From JAEVZK01 sp038202925 (GTDB taxonomy: Bacteria; Armatimonadota; Fimbriimonadia; Fimbriimonadales; Fimbriimonadaceae): DNA of 20,449 nucleotides. Below the pieces are notes generated by a model. That model saw only the letters and a program-made list of their open reading frames with translations, was not told the DNA's origin and searched no databases. This document shows, one piece after another, positions 15,163-20,449 of this stretch (the first letter of the stretch is position 1; every line of letters begins with the position of its first letter). A program made the translations under genes and the position numbers. Location of the stretch: assembly GCA_038202925.1 (NCBI GenBank), contig JBBREM010000041.1, forward strand, positions 1 to 20,449, in the 5' to 3' direction.

Positions 15163-16374
15163 CTAGACGTGGTCTAGCGCCTGCTCCAAGTCTCGAATCA
15201 AATCCTGCACGTTCTCTATCCCCGCGCTGATGCGGATCAGGTTGTCGCTGAGCCCGATCTGCGCTCGCACGTCGGGTGGGACGGAGGCGTGGGTCATGAT
15301 GGCGGGGTGCTCGATGAGGCTCTCGACGCCTCCGAGCGACTCGGCGAGTGTGAAGAGCTTCACGCTTTCGAGGAAGCGGCTGGATTCCTTGATGCCGCCG
15401 CGCAGGAAGAACGTGAGCATGCCGCCGAAGCCGAGCATTTGCGCCTTCGCCAGCTCATGGTCACGGTGTGAGGCGAGGCCCGGATAGCGAACCCGCTCGA
15501 CCTTAGGATGCCCGGACAAGAACTCAGCGAGGCGAAGCGCGTTCTGGTTGTGCCGCTCCATGCGCACGGCGAGGGTCTTGATGCCGCGCAGCACGAGAAA
15601 GCAATCGAACGGCCCCGGCGTTGCGCCGATGGAATTCTGGAGAAACTTGAGCCTCGCATAGAGCGTCCGGGGCGCGGCGAAGTTGGGGTCGGTCCAGGTG
15701 CGCTTCGGCGCCTTCATCTCGCGGTCGTTCATCATCAGCGCGCCCATCACGACGTCGCTGTGGCCGTTGATGTACTTGGTCATCGAGTGCATGACCACAT
15801 CCGCGCCAAGTTCGATCGGACGCTGGTTGAAAGGGCTGGCGAAGGTGTTGTCGACGACCAGCAGGGCGTCCATTTCGTGAGCGACCTTGGCGGCTTTGCG
15901 GATGTCGACGAGGTTCATCATCGGATTCGTCGGCGTCTCGATCCACATCATCCGGGTCTGCGGCGTCATCGCCTCGCGCAGCTTCTGCTCGTCGTTCGGA
16001 TTGACGAATGTGAAGGTAATGCCGCGGTGGACGGCGACCTTGGTGAAAATGCGATAGGAGCCGCCGTACAGGTCGTCGCCCGCCACGACGTGGTCGCCGG
16101 ATTGAAGAAGATTGAGCATCGCATCCGTCGCCGCCATGCCGGAGGCGAAGACGAGCGACTTGTCGGCCGACTCGAGGGCGGCGAGCTGCTCTTGAAGAAC
16201 GGTGCGCGTCGGGTTGTCGGTGCGGCTGTATTCGTAGCCTTTATGCTCGCCCGGAGAGGCCTGGGCGTAGGTGCTGGTTTGGTAAATCGGCGTCATCACT
16301 GCGCCGGTTGCCGGGTCGGGAGAGACCCCCGCGTGGATCACCTTCGTCTCAAAGCTCATGCCGTCGTCGTGCAT
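15163..16374 (-). CDS. Cystathionine gamma-lyase / gamma-synthase (PLP enzyme)
   Basis: This is a Cys/Met metabolism PLP-dependent enzyme acting in transsulfuration. The 403-residue product has YEYSRTDNPTR (47-57), FASGMAATDA (76-85), the PLP-contacting Asp175 in VVDNTFASP and the Schiff-base Lys200 in HSMTKYINGHSD. The C-terminal LFTLAESLGGVESLIEHPA segment is conserved. The block FLQNSIGATPGPFDCFLVLRG resembles gamma-lyases, but synthase and lyase cannot be told apart from motifs alone. An insertion (KAPKRTWTDPNFAAPRTL, near 220-237) precedes this block and is longer than in most relatives. ATG 16372-16374 has TAGACT six bases upstream. Confidence 0.93.
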   Translation of the reverse strand: MHDDGMSFETKVIHAGVSPDPATGAVMTPIYQTSTYAQASPGEHKGYEYSRTDNPTRTVLQEQLAALESADKSLVFASGMAATDAMLNLLQSGDHVVAGDDLYGGSYRIFTKVAVHRGITFTFVNPNDEQKLREAMTPQTRMMWIETPTNPMMNLVDIRKAAKVAHEMDALLVVDNTFASPFNQRPIELGADVVMHSMTKYINGHSDVVMGALMMNDREMKAPKRTWTDPNFAAPRTLYARLKFLQNSIGATPGPFDCFLVLRGIKTLAVRMERHNQNALRLAEFLSGHPKVERVRYPGLASHRDHELAKAQMLGFGGMLTFFLRGGIKESSRFLESVKLFTLAESLGGVESLIEHPAIMTHASVPPDVRAQIGLSDNLIRISAGIENVQDLIRDLEQALDHV

Positions 16375-16380
16375 GGACGG

Positions 16381-16386
16381 AGTCTA
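16381..16386 (-). promoter_or_regulatory. Putative -10 box of the cystathionine gamma-lyase/synthase gene (leaderless)
   Basis: On the minus strand TAGACT is followed by CCGTCC and the ATG at 16374. The box lies 20 bases past the CCA end of the tRNA-Met gene, so the tRNA 3' region would carry its -35. Confidence 0.5.
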
Positions 16387-16405
16387 CTGGCGCTGGAGAT
16401 GGAAG

Positions 16406-16482
16406 TGGTAGCGGCGACCCGACTTGAACGGGTGACCTAACGGGTATGAACCGTTCGCTCTAACCAACTGAGCTACGCCGCC
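16406..16482 (-). tRNA. tRNA-Met (anticodon CAT)
   Basis: The 77-base gene folds fully: acceptor GGCGGCG/CGCCGCT, D-stem GCTC/GAGC, anticodon stem AACGG/CCGTT with loop TTCATAC, T-stem ACCCG/CGGGT, discriminator A and an encoded CCA. The anticodon stem lacks the three G-C pairs of initiator tRNA and position 1 pairs with 72 (G-U), so it is an elongator type. An Ile tRNA with lysidine-modified CAT cannot be fully excluded. Confidence 0.93.
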
Positions 16483-16522
16483 ACGCGCGAAGGAAGATTA
16501 TGGCACGGTCAGTTGGATCGTT

Positions 16523-16554
16523 GGGTGAATGAGTCAATGGGTCACAGGGTGAAT
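16523..16554 (+). repeat. Degenerate octamer tandem repeat
   Basis: Four consecutive octamers, GGGTGAAT, GAGTCAAT, GGGTCACA and GGGTGAAT, lie in the 115 bp gap between tRNA-Met and the WD40 gene. The consensus is GGGTSAAT. Nothing else with a clear function is seen in that gap except the promoter region of the WD40-like gene. Confidence 0.6.
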
Positions 16555-16597
16555 AGGGGTTGCGAATTCTGTGTGGCTAACGTAAACCGTTATAGCC

Positions 16598-17530
16598 ATG
16601 ACCATAGAAGCTGCGCCGCCCACTTCGATCTTTGAGGCTCACGACGATCCGATCAATCAGATCAGCTTCGCGCCTGATAAGACGGTGATGGCGACTGCCG
16701 ACACGCGCATGCGCCTGCGGATTTGGAAGGACGGCGCGGTGTTGAGCGATTTCGACCTGCGCAGCATGCTTGACAAGGTTCGATCGACGGAGCGCGTTCG
16801 CGGGATACGGTTTAGCTCAAACTCGCAACGCGTCATCGTCGCGGCCGGCGAGTGGCTGAACGCTTACGATCTCGGCGGTCCGGAAGAGCCCGCGTGGAGC
16901 TTCATCGCCCCCCGCCTCTTCGCGTTCCTCATCGTAAGCCCCACGTCTCTCGCCGTATCGAACCAGGACGTGGTCGCGGCTGCTTTCGATAACGGCACGA
17001 TCCTGTTTTTTGATATCGATGGAAACAAGACTAGCCAGATCAGGCACAACGCCGCGCCGCGCTCGATTGGCTTCTTGCCCGATGGGAGGGTGGTCGGCAC
17101 GGACAGCTTTAGCGTCTCGCTCTGGGATTCCGGCCAGCGCAAGCCGGTGTGGCACCGGCAATCGCGCGGGCGGATCTACGGCATGGCGGTGTCTGGCGAC
17201 GGTGAACTGATGGCGGTTCGTCGGTTGTTCACGGTCCTCGTCTTGAAGACTCAATCGGGCGAAGAAGTCGCCACCTACAAGGTCGGGCGCGGCCTGCCCC
17301 TGGTGACATTCAGCCCCTCTCAACCCTTGCTGGCGCTCGGTCGGCAGCATGGGATCGACCTTTACAATTTCGCCGACGCGGGCGCAGGCCGAACGCTAGC
17401 TCTCGAGGACGCCGAGCTGATCTCGTTGGCTTTTTCCGCGGACGGGGGAGCAGTTGCCGCAGGCTGTTCGGACGGCACCGTCAGGACGTGGGGTTTGGGC
17501 TCCGTCGATGCCAAGCTGCGAGCCGGTTAG
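16598..17530 (+). CDS. WD40-repeat-like beta-propeller protein
   Basis: The 310-residue product is built of propeller blades. Blade-end signatures include INQISFAPDKTVMATADTRMRLRIW (first blade, about 18-42), the central FFDIDGNKTSQIRHN and SVSLWDSG, and the last blade LISLAFSADGGAVAAGCSDGTVRTW. No signal peptide or catalytic domain is seen, so it is probably a cytoplasmic scaffold or interaction protein of unknown partner. TAAACC (16583-16588) nine bases before the ATG resembles the boxes of ubiX and pyrE. No clear Shine-Dalgarno sequence is present. Confidence 0.85.
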   Translation: MTIEAAPPTSIFEAHDDPINQISFAPDKTVMATADTRMRLRIWKDGAVLSDFDLRSMLDKVRSTERVRGIRFSSNSQRVIVAAGEWLNAYDLGGPEEPAWSFIAPRLFAFLIVSPTSLAVSNQDVVAAAFDNGTILFFDIDGNKTSQIRHNAAPRSIGFLPDGRVVGTDSFSVSLWDSGQRKPVWHRQSRGRIYGMAVSGDGELMAVRRLFTVLVLKTQSGEEVATYKVGRGLPLVTFSPSQPLLALGRQHGIDLYNFADAGAGRTLALEDAELISLAFSADGGAVAAGCSDGTVRTWGLGSVDAKLRAG

Positions 17531-17552
17531 AGGGTAGAATCCGACCTCGCGC

Positions 17553-17628
17553 GCGCTCGTAGCTCAGTGGATAGAGCATCAGCTTGCGGAGCTGAGGGTC
17601 GTAGGTTCGAGTCCTATCGAGCGCGCCA
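17553..17628 (+). tRNA. tRNA-Arg (anticodon GCG)
   Basis: The 76-base gene folds fully: acceptor GCGCTCG/CGAGCGC, D-stem GCTC/GAGC, anticodon stem TCAGC/GCTGA with loop TTGCGGA, T-stem GTAGG/CCTAT with one G-U pair, discriminator G and an encoded CCA. The loop puts GCG at positions 34-36. Most bacteria read CGC and CGT with an inosine-modified ACG tRNA, so this anticodon is uncommon. TAGAAT at 17535-17540 is a plausible -10 box, 12 bases upstream. Confidence 0.92.
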
Positions 17629-17645
17629 TCTTCCTTCGGTTGCGG

Positions 17646-17728
17646 TTGACAGGCGGGACGCCTGTCCTACGACCAAGCTCTGCGAGCGGACAGGGTTGAC
17701 AGGCAAGATGCCTGTCCCACTTAAGCTC
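17646..17728. repeat. Two copies of a palindromic intergenic repeat (GACAGGC-N5-GCCTGTC)
   Basis: Two copies with a 50-base period follow tRNA-Arg: TTGACAGGC, five loop bases (GGGAC or AAGAT), GCCTGTCC, then TAC or CAC and, shortly after, AAGCTC. The seven-pair stem is perfect in both. Read on the minus strand the hairpin is preceded by GTAG or GTGG, as in REP elements. The first copy may also serve as the end of the tRNA transcript. Confidence 0.75.
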
Positions 17729-17771
17729 ACAAACCCCTCTAGGTTTTCTTCGTTCTGCCGACACTTTTACT

Positions 17772-18686
17772 GTGACCGGCGACGCGATTCGAGTCGAGGA
17801 CCTCTACGTGCGTTATCGCGCGAAGAAGGGCGCTTGGGCGGAGGCAGTTAAGGGGCTGTCTTTTTCCGTGCAGCCCGGCGAGGTCGTGGGCTTTCTCGGG
17901 CCAAACGGGGCGGGGAAGAGCAGCACTCTTAAGGCGCTGATGGGCTTTGTGGAGCCCCAGAGCGGGACCTGCGAAGTCTTCAACATCCGCGCCGGCACAA
18001 TCGAAGCGAAGGGCCGCACGGGCTACCTGCCCGAGGTGGCGATGTACTACCCATTCCTCACGCCGCTCGAGACGCTTGTTCTGTATGGAGAGCTGCAGGG
18101 TCTATCCGGAAAGCCGTTGCGTCGAGAATCCGAAGAGCTGCTCGAACTGGTGGGCATTACCGAGGCGTCCCGAAAGCTTAACAAGAACCTCAGCAAGGGC
18201 ATGCTGCAGCGCGTCGGCATCGCCCAGTCCCTGCTCGGCTCGCCCGAGCTGCTGATTCTCGACGAAGTCACCTCAGGGCTTGATCCGGTGGGGCGCAAGG
18301 AGCTTCGGTCCCTTCTGAAAGAGCGCCAGCGAGAGGGCGCGACGCTGTTTTTCTCCAGCCACGAGCTGAGCGAGGTCGACCTGCTCTGCGACCGGATTCT
18401 ACTGATCCATCAGGGCAAGCTGGTGGATGAGCGCAAGATCGAGGAGCTCAAAGATTCGCTTCGACGGTTTGTTCTCATGAGCCTCGGCTCGTCGCCGCTC
18501 ATCGGCCTCGCGCAGGATATGGAGGAGATCGAGCCGGGGGTGATCCGCTCGACGTTCGCCTCCAAGAAGGCGCTCCTCATAGGCATGGATAAAGTGCATG
18601 CCGAAGGCGGGAAGGTTATCGACATCGTCGCCGAAGAGGGCTCGTTGGAGGACTACTTCATTCAGCGCATCCAGGAGGCGGCATAA
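17772..18686 (+). CDS. ABC transporter ATP-binding protein
   Basis: The 304-residue product is an ABC ATPase with Walker A GPNGAGKSS (43-51), signature LSKGM (140-144), Walker B LLILDE (160-165) and H-loop His197 in SSHELSE. The Walker B is followed by VTSGLDP rather than the usual PTSGLDP. A C-terminal segment of about 80 residues after the ATPase core is typical of the CcmA/NatA-like exporter class. The start is GTG at 17772-17774; an ATG alternative is not near. The adjacent permease is the likely partner. The substrate is unknown. Confidence 0.92.
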   Translation: MTGDAIRVEDLYVRYRAKKGAWAEAVKGLSFSVQPGEVVGFLGPNGAGKSSTLKALMGFVEPQSGTCEVFNIRAGTIEAKGRTGYLPEVAMYYPFLTPLETLVLYGELQGLSGKPLRRESEELLELVGITEASRKLNKNLSKGMLQRVGIAQSLLGSPELLILDEVTSGLDPVGRKELRSLLKERQREGATLFFSSHELSEVDLLCDRILLIHQGKLVDERKIEELKDSLRRFVLMSLGSSPLIGLAQDMEEIEPGVIRSTFASKKALLIGMDKVHAEGGKVIDIVAEEGSLEDYFIQRIQEAA

Positions 18687-18690
18687 CAAA

Positions 18691-18725
18691 TTTGGAATTT
18701 GGAATTTGGAATTTGGAATTTGGAA
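18691..18725 (+). repeat. Heptamer tandem repeat (TTTGGAA)5
   Basis: Five exact copies of TTTGGAA lie between the ABC ATPase stop and its permease start, in a region otherwise rich in GC. The exactness suggests recent expansion or slippage. A change in copy number would alter the spacing between the two genes. Confidence 0.9.
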
Positions 18726-18750
18726 TGCACGGATTCAACTGAGCGCCGAC

Positions 18751-18778
18751 GGCAATCGACAATGGACAATTCACAATT
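18751..18778 (+). repeat. Degenerate heptamer tandem repeat (GACAATK)
   Basis: Four units with a seven-base period, GGCAATC, GACAATG, GACAATT and CACAATT, follow the exact repeat after 25 bases. Both repeats share the period of seven but not the sequence. Confidence 0.6.
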
Positions 18779-18793
18779 TAATGGAGGGCTCGC

Positions 18794-19570
18794 GTGAAGT
18801 TCCGGATCTGGAAGGCGCTGGCTCGGGGCGTGTTGCTCGAGTCCTTGCGGCGCAAGGACCTGTGGGTCGTGGCAATTCTTGGGTTCCTCATCATCTGCGC
18901 GGCGGGCGCACTGGGATTCTTTGGGATTAGCGGCCTGGAGTCGTTTGTCAAGGACCTTGGGGTGACCGTGCTCGGACTGTTCTCCACAATCATGGCGGTC
19001 TTGACCGCCTCGAGGCTGCTGCCGGAGGAGATCAAGAACCGAACGCTCTATCCGCTGCTCGCGCGGCCCATCACGCGTTTCGATCTGCTGCTTGGCAAGT
19101 GGATCGGCAGCGTAGTCGTGACCTGGATCGCGTTTCTCTTTCTCTGCGGTCTAACCGCCGGCGCGCTGGCCGTCTTCCACGTCAGCTTCGAGCTGATCAT
19201 GCTGCAGTACGTGATCGCGAAGATGATGGGGCTTGCCGTCATCTGCGCGGTGAGTCTGACCCTGGGCACGTTTATGACGCCGCAGGCGGCGGCGACGATG
19301 AGCTTCATCTTCGCCTTCGGCTCGTCGATGATCGTGCGGGGTCTGCTGATGGCATACGATTCGACGAACCCGGCGATGGCCTGGCTGTTCAAGGGGATCA
19401 ACGGGGTGCTGCCGCAGTACAGCCTGTTCGACCTGGGCGGTCGTGCGGCCAACATCGGCTGGGCACCGGTGCCGGCCTGGGTGATGGGCTTCTTGCTCCT
19501 TTATATGTGCGTGTACTGCGCGGGGATGCTGGGGCTGAGTTGGAGTAAGTTCCGGAGGCAGGCGATTTGA
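18794..19570 (+). CDS. ABC-2 type transporter permease
   Basis: The 258-residue product has six hydrophobic segments (about 23-46, 55-73, 104-128, 139-162, 168-190 and 229-250). The segment RLLPEEIKNRTLYPLLARPITR after the second helix is characteristic of ABC-2 permeases. It is the probable partner of the ATPase encoded just upstream. The start is GTG at 18794-18796, with a strong Shine-Dalgarno sequence GGAGG (18783-18787) six bases upstream. An ATG at 18781 is out of frame. Confidence 0.9.
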   Translation: MKFRIWKALARGVLLESLRRKDLWVVAILGFLIICAAGALGFFGISGLESFVKDLGVTVLGLFSTIMAVLTASRLLPEEIKNRTLYPLLARPITRFDLLLGKWIGSVVVTWIAFLFLCGLTAGALAVFHVSFELIMLQYVIAKMMGLAVICAVSLTLGTFMTPQAAATMSFIFAFGSSMIVRGLLMAYDSTNPAMAWLFKGINGVLPQYSLFDLGGRAANIGWAPVPAWVMGFLLLYMCVYCAGMLGLSWSKFRRQAI

Positions 19571-19628
19571 GGGCGGCGCCGCAGCTAGGGCGGCAGCTTC
19601 GCTACCGCACTCCGAAGGTGCTTCGCAC

Positions 19629-20449
19629 ATGACTGCGCGTCTGGCAATCCCCGCCGTCGCCGCAGCAGTGCTTCTGACGGGCCTCAAAGCCCAAGATATT
19701 CGGCCCCTCGTCAATCCGGCGATCCGCCAGACCGATCTCGACGCGCATGAGACCAATGCGGCCGTATCGCTCATCGGCCAGTTTCGCACCAACGTGTCGG
19801 CGTGGCTTTGGGTTCGAACGGATCTCTACCTGCACAACGGCACGGAGATGCGGCCGATCAGCGAGATTGAGAAGAAAAGCGGCGTCACAATCGAAAACGC
19901 GAAGAGGGGCGAAGAGATTCACGAGGAACAGGAAGTTACGGTTGTGCCTCCGCAAGAGCGTGACTTTCGCGGGGTATTCGGGGACGTCGAGCGAACCGTC
20001 GCGAGCTACCGCGACATGCACAACCATTCGCACAACGAGCCAAGCCAAACGCTGCCTTTGTTCAGACTGATGACGTGGCTTGATCCACAATTCATCGACG
20101 GATGGACGACCGGGGCGAACGTGATCGCTCGCGACCGCACCGATAGGGGGACGTTCCAGTCGATCGAGTTCCTAAAAGAGGGGTGGAAGGCAAATCCTGA
20201 CTCTATGGATATCCTCGGCCAAGTCGGCTACACCCTCGCGTCGCGCCACAAGGATCTGAATGAGGCCATCGCGTGGCTGCTCCGGTCTCGACAAGTCGCG
20301 ATCAAGCGCGGCGACAAGTTGAGCGAGAAGGACAAGGATGCGCTCCAGACAACCTACCGCTGGCTGGCCTTCTGCTACCGCGACACGGATCAGCTTGCTC
20401 AGGAGCGGGCGGTGCTTCGCGAAGCCTGCTCGGCGTTTCCGGATGACAT
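19629..20449 (+). CDS. Exported TPR-like protein, unknown function (partial)
   Basis: The plus frame is open to the window edge, giving 273 residues without the C-terminus. The ATG at 19629-19631 has GAAGGTG eight bases upstream, 58 bp after the permease stop. An N-terminal hydrophobic stretch (IPAVAAAVLLTGLKA) suggests a signal peptide or anchor. It is followed by VSAWLWVRTDLYLHNG (57-72), an acidic-basic linker, LFRLMTWLDPQFIDGW (about 144-159) and helical repeats that look like TPRs (LGQVGYTLASRHKDLNEAIAWLLRS). No catalytic motif is seen. Its position after an ABC-2 exporter suggests it acts with the transporter, which is an inference. Confidence 0.8.
   Translation, partial: MTARLAIPAVAAAVLLTGLKAQDIRPLVNPAIRQTDLDAHETNAAVSLIGQFRTNVSAWLWVRTDLYLHNGTEMRPISEIEKKSGVTIENAKRGEEIHEEQEVTVVPPQERDFRGVFGDVERTVASYRDMHNHSHNEPSQTLPLFRLMTWLDPQFIDGWTTGANVIARDRTDRGTFQSIEFLKEGWKANPDSMDILGQVGYTLASRHKDLNEAIAWLLRSRQVAIKRGDKLSEKDKDALQTTYRWLAFCYRDTDQLAQERAVLREACSAFPDD

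Noticed and set aside
15508..16440. 310-codon plus-strand open frame
   Set aside because: It is antisense to the cystathionine enzyme and runs into tRNA-Met; it is rich in repeated His, Arg and Val as expected for a shadow.
18691..18778. CRISPR array
   Set aside because: The units are 7 bp and contiguous with no spacers, so this is a simple tandem repeat.

Overview
This is a GC-rich, gene-dense bacterial chromosome segment. It has no phage, IS, CRISPR or plasmid genes. The mix of genes (a GH42-like barrel protein without a signal peptide, a ZipA-like protein outside an obvious proteobacterial context, many starts with a -10 box only a few bases upstream, REP-like palindromes and degenerate 7-8 bp tandem repeats) suggests a non-proteobacterial environmental lineage such as Armatimonadota/Fimbriimonadia. 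That placement is an inference and is weak. No 16S rRNA or other lineage marker is present.

Left block (1-7816, all minus strand). Reading leftwards from 7816: an ABC-2 exporter pair (NatA-like ATPase, NatB-like permease, ATGA overlap); a HAD phosphatase; a 1081-residue protein with a GH42-like barrel between very basic disordered arms; the GTPase Era, whose GTG start overlaps the previous stop as GTGA; and a ZipA-like protein that runs off the window. The last four are packed by overlaps of 68 and 4 bp and a 17 bp gap, so they are probably co-transcribed. This joins a ribosome-assembly GTPase and a possible division factor to an uncharacterised carbohydrate-enzyme-like protein.

Middle (7817-13541). 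A 307 bp gene-free stretch carries the NatAB promoter and three DnaA-box-like motifs. Then come a DUF1003 membrane protein (minus), a secreted prolyl oligopeptidase (plus), a MerC-domain membrane protein (minus, converging with the peptidase by 51 bp), and on the plus strand UbiX flavin prenyltransferase, an aldo/keto reductase and PyrE. A 29 bp inverted repeat resembling a CsoR/FrmR-family metal-sensor operator lies between the divergent merC-like and ubiX genes.

Right (13538-20449). Minus strand: a secreted thioredoxin-like protein, a GNAT acetyltransferase remnant, two small membrane proteins, a cluster of GTAG-flanked palindromes, a cystathionine gamma-lyase/synthase and tRNA-Met(CAT). 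Plus strand: a WD40-like propeller protein, a tRNA-Arg with the unusual anticodon GCG, two copies of another palindromic repeat, an ABC ATPase and its permease separated by heptamer repeats, and a TPR-like exported protein that runs off the right edge.

One theme recurs: at least six genes have a TANNNT-type -10 box six to ten bases before the start codon and no Shine-Dalgarno sequence, which implies leaderless or near-leaderless mRNAs. Genes inside operons mostly use Shine-Dalgarno sequences or stop/start overlaps instead.
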